A stretch of DNA of 64,000 nt from Burkholderia pseudomultivorans (GTDB lineage Bacteria; Pseudomonadota; Gammaproteobacteria; Burkholderiales; Burkholderiaceae): the NCBI RefSeq assembly GCF_001718415.1, contig NZ_CP013378.1, positions 2,418,001 through 2,482,000 of the forward strand, read 5' to 3'. The translations under genes were made by a program, and so were the position numbers. Each line of letters begins with the position of its first letter. Position 1 is the stretch's first letter. The notes below the pieces were generated by a model, which saw only the letters and a list, made by a program, of their open reading frames with translations, had not been told where the DNA came from and searched no databases. Positions 46,974-55,128 of this stretch are shown here, piece after piece.

Positions 46974-47136
46974 GGTGGCTCCCGAGGCGCACTCATCAGG
47001 AAAACGTAAGGTTTCGACCATTCTAGGCCGTGACCGCCACGGGCCGCAACATGGGGATTGCGCGCGTTCGTCATAGGTAAAGGCCCGCCGCACGTACCGG
47101 GGCATCGCGCCGAGCGGGCATGTCCTACCGGCCTTT

Positions 47137-47153
47137 GGGGGGCGTCATCCCAT
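47137..47153 (+). promoter_or_regulatory. Operator-like element in the kinase/SCO divergent promoter region (site C)
   Basis: GGGGGG (47137-47142), CGTC, ATCCCAT (47147-47153), with ATG at 47120-47122 before it. It is the most divergent of the four sites. It ends 82 bases before the ATG of the SCO gene and 164 bases from the kinase start on the other strand. Confidence 0.35.
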
Positions 47154-47234
47154 GACGCTCGCGAGCAAATTCATGACACTGCATGGGCGGGGCACGGAAT
47201 TGTCCGCTGCCTGACTCGTGTCATGGAGGCTGGT

Positions 47235-48257
47235 ATGAAGAGGATCGCCAGATCGACGATGGGGGCGTTGGTGGTCGCGGGCGCCGCGCTTGCGGCGGCG
47301 CCGGCATGGTGTGCGTCCGATGGCGGCGCGATGGAGAACGCCGGCGGTGCGGCAGCCGAAAGTGCGGCGGCGAACGCGAACGTCAGCGAGAACGCCGCGC
47401 CGGATGCCATCGACAGCCTGATGGGAAAGGACATGCAGAACGGTGTCGAACATCCTGTCGGAAACGCGGCGGAGAGCGCCGACGGAAGCGCTGCCGACAA
47501 CGCGGCGATGCCCGCGGGCGAGCACACGATGGACCATGCGATGGGACATGCGATGGAGCCGGCGACCGACTCCGCCGCGCAGCCCGCTGCGGCCCCCGCG
47601 ACGGCGCCGGTTGCGGCGCCGCCCGCGGCGCCCGCAGCCGACGCCCCGGCCCAGCCCGCACCGGCAGCGCCCGCCGGCAACGCGGTCGACAAGGCCGCCG
47701 CGCCCATGACCGAGGGTGCGATGCAGGCCCCCGGCATGCACATGCATCACGCGGTGATGCCGGGCACCGTGCACACGATGGTCGACTATGCGGCACCGAC
47801 GGTGCAGCTCGTGCGCGACGACGGTCGGACCGTCTCGCTGAGCCGCGAGCTCGACGACGGCCGGCCGGTGATCCTGACGTTCATCTACACCAGCTGCACG
47901 ACCATCTGCCCGATGATCAGCCAGACGCTCGAGCAATTGCAGGGCGAACTCGGCGCCGACCGCGACAAGGTCCACATCATGTCGATCTCGATCGATCCGG
48001 AGGCGGACACGCCCGAGCGGCTCAGGACCTACGCGGCACGCTTCGGCGCGGGCCCCGAATGGCAGCACTACACCGGAACCGTCGATGCGAGCGTGGCCGC
48101 GCAGCGCGCGTTCAACGTGTATCGCGGCGACAAGATGAACCATACGCCGGTGACGTTCGTGCGGGCCGCGCCGGGCCGGCCGTGGCTGCGGATCGACGGC
48201 TTCGCGACGCCCACCGAGCTGCTCGCGGCCTATCGCGACGTCGTCGCGTCCAACTAG
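47235..48257 (+). CDS. SCO1/SenC-type copper chaperone with long His/Met-rich N-terminal region
   Basis: The protein has 340 residues. A signal peptide (to about AWC-AS) is followed by about 150 residues of Ala-rich low complexity with His/Met clusters (MGKDMQN, HTMDHAMGHAMEP, PGMHMHHAVMPGTVHTM) that could bind copper. The thioredoxin-fold SCO domain has C221-T-T-I-C225 (the CxxxC copper site) and His303 (NHTPVTF), the third ligand. SCO proteins deliver copper to cytochrome oxidase or similar sites. No cytochrome oxidase gene is in the window, so the multicopper oxidase is the likely client here (inference). GGAGG precedes the ATG. Confidence 0.9.
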   Translation: MKRIARSTMGALVVAGAALAAAPAWCASDGGAMENAGGAAAESAAANANVSENAAPDAIDSLMGKDMQNGVEHPVGNAAESADGSAADNAAMPAGEHTMDHAMGHAMEPATDSAAQPAAAPATAPVAAPPAAPAADAPAQPAPAAPAGNAVDKAAAPMTEGAMQAPGMHMHHAVMPGTVHTMVDYAAPTVQLVRDDGRTVSLSRELDDGRPVILTFIYTSCTTICPMISQTLEQLQGELGADRDKVHIMSISIDPEADTPERLRTYAARFGAGPEWQHYTGTVDASVAAQRAFNVYRGDKMNHTPVTFVRAAPGRPWLRIDGFATPTELLAAYRDVVASN

Positions 48258-48287
48258 ACGCCGCGTTTCTGCGGGGGAGCGTCGAAA

Positions 48288-48962
48288 TTGGACACCAAGC
48301 ATCGTGTGCTGATCGTCGAGGACCAGCATCTGTTGCGCGTCGGCCTGAGCCATCTGGTTTCCGAGCTGGCCGACTACTGCATCGTCGGCGCGGCGAGCGG
48401 CGGGGTCGAGGCGTGCGCTCTGGCCGAGAAGACCCGGCCCGACCTGATCCTGATGGATCTGTCCATGCCGGGCGGCAGCGGCTTCGAGGCGATCGCGACG
48501 ATCAAGCGCAACGTGCCGCATGTGCGGATCATCGTCCTCACGGTTCATCGCAGCGAAGACGACGTGAGCGACGCGTTCGCCGCCGGTGCAGACGGCTACG
48601 TGGTCAAGGACTCGCCGTTCGCCGACCTGGTGCGCGAAATGCGCTTCGTGATGCAGGGCAAGTGCGTGGTCAGCCTCGACGCGTATCGCGCCCGCGCCGG
48701 CCTGCACGGGCTGCGCGACGAGCACGCGCACAAGGCGCGCCTGTGGCGCGCGCTGACCAGCCGCGAGCGCACGGTGTTGCGTCTCGTCGTCGAAGGGCAC
48801 ACGAGCCGGCAGGTCGGCGAGTGCCTGAAGGTCAGTCCCAAAACGGTCGACAAGCACCGCGCCAACCTGATGCGCAAGCTCGGCATCGCCAACCTGACCG
48901 GCCTCGTTCACTTCGCGATCGACATCGGCGTGCTCGCGCTGAACGACGACGACCGTGTGTAA
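48288..48962 (+). CDS. LuxR/NarL-type response regulator, copy 2
   Basis: The protein has 224 residues, starting with TTG after GGGGGAGC. The receiver domain has Asp57 (LILMDLSMPGG), and the output HTH is TSRERTVLRLVVEGHTSRQVGECLKVSPKTVDKHRANLMRKL. It is clearly a paralogue of the regulator at 45051 (aligned throughout). It is 30 bases after the SCO gene, so probably in one transcript with it. Two regulators for one kinase could form a branched or feedback system (inference). Confidence 0.92.
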   Translation: MDTKHRVLIVEDQHLLRVGLSHLVSELADYCIVGAASGGVEACALAEKTRPDLILMDLSMPGGSGFEAIATIKRNVPHVRIIVLTVHRSEDDVSDAFAAGADGYVVKDSPFADLVREMRFVMQGKCVVSLDAYRARAGLHGLRDEHAHKARLWRALTSRERTVLRLVVEGHTSRQVGECLKVSPKTVDKHRANLMRKLGIANLTGLVHFAIDIGVLALNDDDRV

Positions 48963-49006
48963 ATCCCCCCATCGACGTATGACCCAACTGGGGGGGATTT
49001 ACCCAT
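48960..49006 (+). promoter_or_regulatory. Operator-like element and long inverted repeat upstream of the secretion genes (site B)
   Basis: TAAATCCCCCCA (48960-48971) and TGGGGGGGATTTA (48989-49001) form a 12-bp inverted repeat with one unpaired G and a 17-base loop, overlapping the stop codon of the regulator gene. It continues to ACCCAT (49001-49006), giving the ATG...G-run...CCCAT pattern seen at sites A, C and E. No T-run follows, so it is less likely to be a terminator. It ends 106 bases before the GTG at 49113. Confidence 0.5.
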
Positions 49007-49112
49007 GGGGATGCACGGCACTCCCTACTTCTGGCGCGTACCGGCGTGATCAAGAATGCAATCAACGGCATCGGCAGCGCTGACGCCGCGGGTCGATACA
49101 GGGAGGTAAGCC

Positions 49113-49595
49113 GTGAGCCATCAATCGTTCTCGATACCGGCCGGCGGGCCGGGCGGGCGGCAGCGTGACGAACGAAGCGGGTGTCGCGCGTGCGCAAGCC
49201 GCGGCTTCACGTTGCTCGAGCTGCTCGTCGTGATGGTCATCATCGGCTTGCTGGCCGGGCTCGTCGCGCCACGGTATTTCGAACAGGTCGGCAAGTCGAA
49301 CGTGAAGATCGCGCGTGCGCAGATCGTGTCGCTCGGCCAGGCGCTCGATCAATACCGGCTCGACGTCGGTTCGTATCCGACCACCGAGGAGGGGCTCGAC
49401 GCGCTCGTGAACAAGCCGCAAAGCGCATCGCGGTGGAGCGGCCCCTACCTGCAGAAGGCCGTCCCGGTGGATCCGTGGGATCGGCCCTATCAGTATCGTT
49501 CCCCGGGCGAACACGGCGACTACGACCTGTTTTCGCTCGGCAAGGACGGGCGCGGCGGCGGGTCCGGCGAGAACGCGACGATCTCGTCGTGGTAG
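49113..49595 (+). CDS. gspG: Type II secretion major pseudopilin (GspG-like)
   Basis: The protein has 160 residues. The leader ends at SRG and mature FTLLELLVVMVIIGLLAG starts with the conserved Phe and Glu+5, so it is cut by a prepilin peptidase. The C-terminus is GspG-like (YPTTEEGLDALVN, VPVDPWDRPYQYRSPGEHGDYDLFSLG), including the Ca-binding-type loop. The start GTG at 49113 has GGGAGGTAAG upstream. It is the first gene of an 11-gene secretion operon. No prepilin peptidase gene is in the window. Confidence 0.93.
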   Translation: MSHQSFSIPAGGPGGRQRDERSGCRACASRGFTLLELLVVMVIIGLLAGLVAPRYFEQVGKSNVKIARAQIVSLGQALDQYRLDVGSYPTTEEGLDALVNKPQSASRWSGPYLQKAVPVDPWDRPYQYRSPGEHGDYDLFSLGKDGRGGGSGENATISSW

Positions 49596-49643
49596 AGGCG
49601 CGGTCGCGGCGCACGGCGTGAGCGGACCGCAAGGAGAGTCGAC

Positions 49644-50846
49644 GTGAAATTCGTGCTGCGGGTATTCGATACGAGCGGGTCGGTGCAGACGCTGCGGATC
49701 GACAGCGATTCGCCGGCGAACGCCGCCTCGCTCGCGCGTGCGCGCGGCCTGCGCGTCGTGTCGGTCAGCGCGGACGCCGCGCGGCAGCGGCGCGGCGCGA
49801 AGCGGCTCGGGATGCCGCGGGCGCGCTTCGACGTCGACATGTTCGCGCGCGAGCTCGCAGCGCTGCTCGATGCGGGCGTCGGCCTCGTCGACGCGTTGCG
49901 CACGCTCGGCGGCAACACACGGCGCGAAGCGTCCGCGCAGGTGTATCACGACCTGCTGCGGCATCTCGAGGAAGGGCAGTCGCTGTCGATGGCGCTGGAG
50001 CATGCGAGCCCGATCTTTCCGCCGGTGCTGGTGGCGTGCGTGAAGGCGAGCGAGCAGACCGGCGGACTGGCCGACAGCCTCACGCGCTATTCGGTCAACA
50101 GCGCGACGCTGCGCGAGCTGCGCGCACGGGTCGTGTCGGCGGCGATCTACCCGACGGTGCTGCTGTTCGTCGGCGCGGCCGTGGTGCTGTTCCTGCTCGG
50201 CTTCGTGGTGCCGCGGTTCGCGACGCTGCTCGAACACAGCGGGCGCGAACTGCCGCTGATGTCGCGGCTGCTGATGGCGTGGGGCAGCATGGTGCACGCG
50301 CACGGCGCCGGGCTGGCGGGCGGCCTGGCCGTGCTGGCGGTGGCCGCGGGCGTCGCGCTGCGGCGGCCGGCGCTGCGGATCTGGCTCGCCGACCGCCTGC
50401 TGGCGCTGCCCGGCATCGGGCAACACTTCCGCGTGTTTCGCCAGTCGCAGTTCTATCGCACGACCGCGATGCTGGTCGACGGCGGCATTCCCGCCATTCG
50501 CGCGTTCGACCTCGCGCGCGGCCTCGTCGGCCGCGCGGACCAGGCCGCGCTTGCAGCCGCGCTGCAGCAGATCCGCAACGGTGCGAAGGTGTCCGATGCG
50601 TTCCAGCAGGCCGGCCTCGCGAACGCGATCGGCTATCGCCTGCTGACGGTGGCCGAGAAGACCGGCGGGCTCGGGCCCGTCCTCGACCGGATCGCCGCGT
50701 TCCAGGAAGCGCAGGTGTCGCGCACGATCGACCTGATTTCACGACTGATCGAACCCGCGATGATGATCGTGATCGGCGTGGTGATCGGCGGAATCGTCGT
50801 GCTGATGTACATGCCGATCTTCGAGATCGCGTCGAGCATTCAGTAG
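49644..50846 (+). CDS. gspF: Type II secretion inner-membrane platform protein (GspF/PilC family)
   Basis: The protein has 400 residues. It has two GspF domains (FARELAALLDAGVGLVDALRTLGG and FYRTTAMLVDGGIPAIRAFDLARG) and three hydrophobic segments (TVLLFVGAAVVLFLLGFVV, GLAGGLAVLAVAAGVAL, MMIVIGVVIGGIVVLMYM). It anchors the ATPase and pseudopilus at the inner membrane. It starts with GTG after AAGGAGAG, 48 bases after the pseudopilin. Confidence 0.93.
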   Translation: MKFVLRVFDTSGSVQTLRIDSDSPANAASLARARGLRVVSVSADAARQRRGAKRLGMPRARFDVDMFARELAALLDAGVGLVDALRTLGGNTRREASAQVYHDLLRHLEEGQSLSMALEHASPIFPPVLVACVKASEQTGGLADSLTRYSVNSATLRELRARVVSAAIYPTVLLFVGAAVVLFLLGFVVPRFATLLEHSGRELPLMSRLLMAWGSMVHAHGAGLAGGLAVLAVAAGVALRRPALRIWLADRLLALPGIGQHFRVFRQSQFYRTTAMLVDGGIPAIRAFDLARGLVGRADQAALAAALQQIRNGAKVSDAFQQAGLANAIGYRLLTVAEKTGGLGPVLDRIAAFQEAQVSRTIDLISRLIEPAMMIVIGVVIGGIVVLMYMPIFEIASSIQ

Positions 50847-50864
50847 ACCGGCCTGGAGACGCGC

Positions 50865-52583
50865 GTGGACACCGTCACTGCTCCCCTCGATCCCGATTCC
50901 GACGCGGATGCCGGCCTGCGCGACCTGCTTCGCACGCTCGGCGAACGGCACGGCTCCGGTATTCGCGCACTCGAGGCGTTGACGGCGCACACGGGGCTGG
51001 GCGCGGACGAACTGCGCGAGCGGCTCGCCGCGCAGTTCCGGATGAAGCCGATCGGCATGCGCGAGCTGAACCGGCTGGAGCCGGATTTCGAACGCGTGCC
51101 GTTCGTCGAGGCGACGGCGCGCCTCTGCGTATGCCTGCGCGATCCCGACAGCGGCGCGCTGCTGTTCGCGATCGCCGATCCGCTCGATGCGCGCACGCGC
51201 GGCTGGGTCGAACACCGCATGCGCGCGCACCCGGCGCTGCCGTACGGATGGGCGCTCGCGAGCGCGGGCGACCTGAGCGCCTATCTCGCGGTGCGCGAGA
51301 AGGACATCCGCGCCATGGATTCGCTCGCGTTCGACGATCCGGTCCAGTGCGCGCCCGATCCGGCCTCGCTCGCATTGACGCTGCAGGGCATCAGCAGCGA
51401 CGACAGCCCGGTGGTGCGGCTGCTCAACTCGACGATCTACGATGCGCTCAAGATGCTGGCGAGCGACATCCACCTCGAATGCAGGGCGAGCGGCCTGATC
51501 ATCAAGTGCCGCGTCGACGGCGTGCTGGCGGTGGTGGGGCGCGTGGACGGGCGCGACGTCGCGGACCAGGTGCTGTCGCGCGTGAAGGTGATCTCCGAGC
51601 TCGATATCGCGGAGCGCCGCATCCCGCAGGACGGCCGCTTCAAGGCGATGTACGCGGGACGCGAAATCGATTTTCGCGTGTCGATCATGCCGAATCAGTT
51701 CGGCGAGGATGCAGTGCTGCGGATTCTCGACCGCTATCAGTTGTCCCAGGCATCGGGCGGCCTGACGCTCGAGGCGCTGGGCTTCCAGCCTGCCGATACG
51801 CGCTTCATGCGGTCGATCGCGTCGATGCCGTACGGCATGCTGCTCGTCACGGGGCCCACCGGCAGCGGCAAGACCACGACGCTTTACGCGATCCTCACCG
51901 AAATCAACAACGGCCTCGAGAAGATCGTGACGATCGAGGATCCGGTCGAGTACCAGCTGGGCGAGATCCTGCAGATTCCGGTCAACGAGGCGAAGGGCCT
52001 GACGTTCGCGCGCGGCCTGCGCTCGATCCTGCGGCACGACCCGGACAAGATCATGGTCGGCGAGATCCGCGACCCCGAAACCGCGCAGATCGCCGTGCAG
52101 GCCGCGCTGACCGGCCACCAGGTGTTCACCACCGTGCATGCGAACAACGTGTTCGACGTGATCGGCCGGTTCACGAACATGGAGGTCGATCCGTACAGCT
52201 TCGTATCGGCGCTGAACGGCGTCATCGCGCAGCGGCTGCTGCGCCAGTGCTGCCCCGACTGTCTCGACGAGGACGCGGTGGATGCGGATGCGCTGGTCCG
52301 CTCGGGCATCGATCCCGATACGGCCGGCAGCTACCTGTTTCGCCGCGGGACCGGCTGCGCGATGTGCCGCGGCACCGGCTATCGCGGCCGGCGGGCGATC
52401 GCGGAGGCGCTGCGCATGAACGACGAACTGCGGCAGCTGCTGTCCGAGCGCGCGCCGCTCGGACACATCAAGGCCGCGGCGCTGCGCTACGGGATGGCGA
52501 CGTTGCGGGCGTCGGCGATCGAGCTGGTGAGGCGCGGCGAAACGACGCTCGAGGAGATCAATCGTGTCACCATGGTCGAATGA
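50865..52583 (+). CDS. gspE: Type II secretion assembly ATPase (GspE/PilB family)
   Basis: The protein has 572 residues. The N-terminal T2SSE region is followed by the ATPase: Walker A GPTGSGKTT at about 330-338, Asp box TIEDPVEYQ, Walker B IMVGEIRDPETA and the His box GHQVFTTVHAN. A tetracysteine zinc motif (CCPDC ... CAMC) is present, as in GspE/PilB extension ATPases. It powers pseudopilus assembly. The ATPase is located after GspF, an order different from the classical gspDEF. Confidence 0.95.
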   Translation: MDTVTAPLDPDSDADAGLRDLLRTLGERHGSGIRALEALTAHTGLGADELRERLAAQFRMKPIGMRELNRLEPDFERVPFVEATARLCVCLRDPDSGALLFAIADPLDARTRGWVEHRMRAHPALPYGWALASAGDLSAYLAVREKDIRAMDSLAFDDPVQCAPDPASLALTLQGISSDDSPVVRLLNSTIYDALKMLASDIHLECRASGLIIKCRVDGVLAVVGRVDGRDVADQVLSRVKVISELDIAERRIPQDGRFKAMYAGREIDFRVSIMPNQFGEDAVLRILDRYQLSQASGGLTLEALGFQPADTRFMRSIASMPYGMLLVTGPTGSGKTTTLYAILTEINNGLEKIVTIEDPVEYQLGEILQIPVNEAKGLTFARGLRSILRHDPDKIMVGEIRDPETAQIAVQAALTGHQVFTTVHANNVFDVIGRFTNMEVDPYSFVSALNGVIAQRLLRQCCPDCLDEDAVDADALVRSGIDPDTAGSYLFRRGTGCAMCRGTGYRGRRAIAEALRMNDELRQLLSERAPLGHIKAAALRYGMATLRASAIELVRRGETTLEEINRVTMVE

Positions 52584-53430
52584 ACGTCTGGCGGTCGGCG
52601 TCGGCACGCGCGAAATCGTCGTCGGCATCCGTGCGCGCGCACTGTGGCGGCGGGGCCGGCGCGGGTTCGTCGCCGAGCCGCACGGCGTCGTCATTCCCGA
52701 CGAACAGTTCGGCAGCGAGACGGGGCTGCTCGATGCGCTGCACGCCGCGCTGGCTGCAGCGCGCGGCGCCGACGTCGATGCGACGCGGGCTTCGGCGCGC
52801 GGCGCGCACGTCGTGCTCGACGACTTCTGGTGTTGCCACGCGATCCTGCGCGGCGACTTCCGCGCGCTGCACGCACGCGAGCTCGAGGAAATCGCGCTCG
52901 CGCATTTCTCCGACACATACGGCGTCGCCGCCGAGTCGCTGGTTGCGCGCTTCGACGTGCTGCATGGCGGCCGCGCGCTCTTCGCCAGTGCGTTGCCGCG
53001 CACGCTCCACGACGGCATTCTCGGCGCGGGCGCGTCCGGCGACGTGCGGATTCGCGGCCTGCGCGCGGCGCTTCCCGAGACGCTCAACCGGTTCGCGGCA
53101 AAGCCGGACGGCGACGCGATGCTGCTCGTGGTCGGCGAGGCGCTGCTGCAGGCGGTCATGGTCGAGCGCGGCGAGTGGGCCGCATACGACGCGCAGCGCC
53201 TGTTCCCGGGCGAGTCCGGCGACGCGTCGCGGCTCGCCGAGCTCGCCGAGCAGCTGTTCGAGCGCTCGGCGATGCGCACCGGCCTGAAGCGCGACACCTG
53301 CAAGGTTTATCTGTCCGGCGCCGACGTCGATGCCGGGCCGTTCGACGCGCGGTTCGCCGCCGCCGTCGTGCCGGGCCGCGCGGCGCTCGACGGTTCAGCC
53401 GCGCGCCGGTTGCTGGAGTACGCACCATGA
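52564..53430 (+). CDS. PilM/GspL-type cytoplasmic platform protein
   Basis: The protein has 288 residues. The sequence has the general pattern of the actin-like fold of PilM or the cytoplasmic half of GspL, but the similarity is weak and was recognised mainly by position. It starts at GTG inside the ATPase gene (20-base overlap) with GAGGAG upstream. It is followed by PilN-, PilO- and PilP-like genes, the standard order of this platform, which would tie the ATPase to the inner-membrane assembly. Confidence 0.65.
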   Translation: MSPWSNERLAVGVGTREIVVGIRARALWRRGRRGFVAEPHGVVIPDEQFGSETGLLDALHAALAAARGADVDATRASARGAHVVLDDFWCCHAILRGDFRALHARELEEIALAHFSDTYGVAAESLVARFDVLHGGRALFASALPRTLHDGILGAGASGDVRIRGLRAALPETLNRFAAKPDGDAMLLVVGEALLQAVMVERGEWAAYDAQRLFPGESGDASRLAELAEQLFERSAMRTGLKRDTCKVYLSGADVDAGPFDARFAAAVVPGRAALDGSAARRLLEYAP

Positions 53431-53957
53431 TCCGCGCGCTCGACATCGATTTTTGCCGGCGCCGCGCGCGCATCGGCACGGGCGGCGCGATCCTGCTCGG
53501 CGTCGCCGCGTTGCTGTGGGGCGCGTGCGCGGTCCGGCTCTGGTACGCGTACGCGGAAAACGACCGCGTCAAGGAGCGCGTCGCGGTCGTCCAGCATCAC
53601 GTGTTCGCGCAGCAGCACGTCGCGAAGCCGCCGCCGAGCGCGGCCACCCGGCTCGCGGAAAAGCAGAGCCAGGCCGTCCTGCGCGAACTGACCGTGCCGT
53701 GGCAGACGCTCTTCTCGATCGTCGAGGACTATCCGGGCCACGACGTCGCGCTGATCGGCATCGACCAGAACCCGGCGCAGGGCCAGATTCGCATCACGGC
53801 CGAAGCGAAGGACCCGGACGCGATGATCGCGTACCTGAAGTACCTGCAGACGAGCGTCGTGCTGCGCGAGGCGACGCTCAACGGGCATCTCGTCGAGGAG
53901 AACGTGGCGGGCAGGCCGGTGCGTTTCCAGATCACGGCCGTCTGGAGGAAATCATGA
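53427..53957 (+). CDS. PilN-like inner-membrane platform protein
   Basis: The protein has 176 residues. One N-terminal membrane helix (IGTGGAILLGVAALLWGACAVRLW) is followed by a short coiled region and a ferredoxin-like periplasmic domain (VPWQTLFSIVEDYPGHDVALIGID ... KDPDAMIAYLKYLQ). This is the plan of PilN and the GspL C-terminal part. The start overlaps the previous TGA (ATGA). Confidence 0.75.
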   Translation: MIRALDIDFCRRRARIGTGGAILLGVAALLWGACAVRLWYAYAENDRVKERVAVVQHHVFAQQHVAKPPPSAATRLAEKQSQAVLRELTVPWQTLFSIVEDYPGHDVALIGIDQNPAQGQIRITAEAKDPDAMIAYLKYLQTSVVLREATLNGHLVEENVAGRPVRFQITAVWRKS

Positions 53958-54520
53958 ACACCGATCGCTTCGCGGACCGCCTGCTCACGCTTCGCTTCGC
54001 GTGGCGGCGCGCCTTCGGCCTGCCGGGGCTCGCCGGGCTGCTGATGCTCGGCGCCGCAGGCATCACCTGCGCGGCGATCGCGGGCGTCGATTCGGACACG
54101 CGCGCGATGCTTGCGCCGTCCGGCGTGGTGCTTGCCGCCCACGGCCACCGTCCTGTCGAGGCGAGCGGCACGGCGGCGGATGCGATCGCGCTCGACACGC
54201 TGCCGGCGCTCTTTCCGCGTGCATCGCAGAGCGCGGACGACATCGCCTCGATCTTCGAGCAGGCGCGCGACAGCCATTTGACGCTGGGATCTGCCGAGTA
54301 CCAGATGACGACCGAGTCGGGCGGGCGCTTCGAGCGCTACCAGGTGCTGCTGCCCGTGAAGGATCAGTACGGCGCGATCCGGCATTTTCTCGCATCGGTG
54401 CTGAACCATGTGCCGAACGCGGCGCTGCAGGAAATCCACGTCGAGCGCCCGGCAGTGGGCAGCAGCATTCTCGACGCACGGGTGCGTTTCGAACTCGTCT
54501 ATCGGAGCGCCCAGCCATGA
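53954..54520 (+). CDS. PilO/GspM-like inner-membrane platform protein
   Basis: The protein has 188 residues with an N-terminal membrane segment (GLPGLAGLLMLGAAGITCAAIAGV). The periplasmic region ends in a ferredoxin-like domain (SAEYQMTTESGGRFERYQVLLPVKDQYGAIRHFLASVLNHVP). By position and plan it partners the PilN-like protein. ATGA overlap with the previous gene. Confidence 0.72.
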   Translation: MNTDRFADRLLTLRFAWRRAFGLPGLAGLLMLGAAGITCAAIAGVDSDTRAMLAPSGVVLAAHGHRPVEASGTAADAIALDTLPALFPRASQSADDIASIFEQARDSHLTLGSAEYQMTTESGGRFERYQVLLPVKDQYGAIRHFLASVLNHVPNAALQEIHVERPAVGSSILDARVRFELVYRSAQP

Positions 54521-55128
54521 TCTCCGCCCTCGTGAAACCCGCTTCGCGCACGTGGCTCGCGCTCGTGCTGGGTTGCCTGGTCGTCGCCGGTGCCGGATAT
54601 CGCGTGCTGGTGGCGGCGATGCAGCAGCCGGCGCCGGCTGCTGCGCCCGGCATCGTGCATCGTGCCGGTGCGCGCGCGGCGTCCGCGCCGGCACGCGCGC
54701 ACGTCGCGTCGGCATCGCAGGCGGCGTCGGCGGCGCCCGCGTCGTTGCCGCCGGCGCACGACACGCCGCCGACACCGCGGGAACGGCTCGCGGCCTTGCG
54801 CGCGCCCGTGTCGCTCGACGCGGCGCACGATCCCTTCACCGCGTCGTCGTGGCTGCCGCCGCCGCCCGTCGTGCCGCCGCCGCCCGAGACGCGGCCGGCG
54901 CCGCCGACCGCGCCGCCGGTGCCGTTCGTCTATCTCGGCCAGCAGGATCCCAAGGCGGCGAAGCCGCAGGTGTTTCTCGGCAACGGCGATCAGTTGCTGA
55001 TCGTCTCGCCGGGCGACGTGATCGGCAGTCAGTATCGCGTCGAGTCGGTGACCGAGTCGAACGTGGTGCTCACCTATCTGCCGCTGAACCAGCTCCAGAT
55101 GGTGCCCATTCCAGTAGAAGGAAAGTAA
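54517..55128 (+). CDS. PilP/GspC-like protein linking platform and secretin
   Basis: The protein has 203 residues. An N-terminal membrane helix (TWLALVLGCLVVAGAGYRVLV), a Pro/Ala-rich linker (PPPPVVPPPPETRPAPPTAPP) and a small beta domain at the end (VPFVYLGQQDP, DQLLIVSPGDVIGSQYRVESVTESNVVLTY) give the PilP/GspC-HR plan. The beta domain would bind the secretin N-domains. ATGA overlap with the previous gene; the stop codon touches the secretin start. Confidence 0.78.
   Translation: MISALVKPASRTWLALVLGCLVVAGAGYRVLVAAMQQPAPAAAPGIVHRAGARAASAPARAHVASASQAASAAPASLPPAHDTPPTPRERLAALRAPVSLDAAHDPFTASSWLPPPPVVPPPPETRPAPPTAPPVPFVYLGQQDPKAAKPQVFLGNGDQLLIVSPGDVIGSQYRVESVTESNVVLTYLPLNQLQMVPIPVEGK

Noticed and set aside
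48960..49001. Inverted repeat after the second response regulator read as a terminator
   Set aside because: The 17-base loop and lack of a T-run fit a terminator poorly, while similar G-run elements occur upstream of other units of the cluster.
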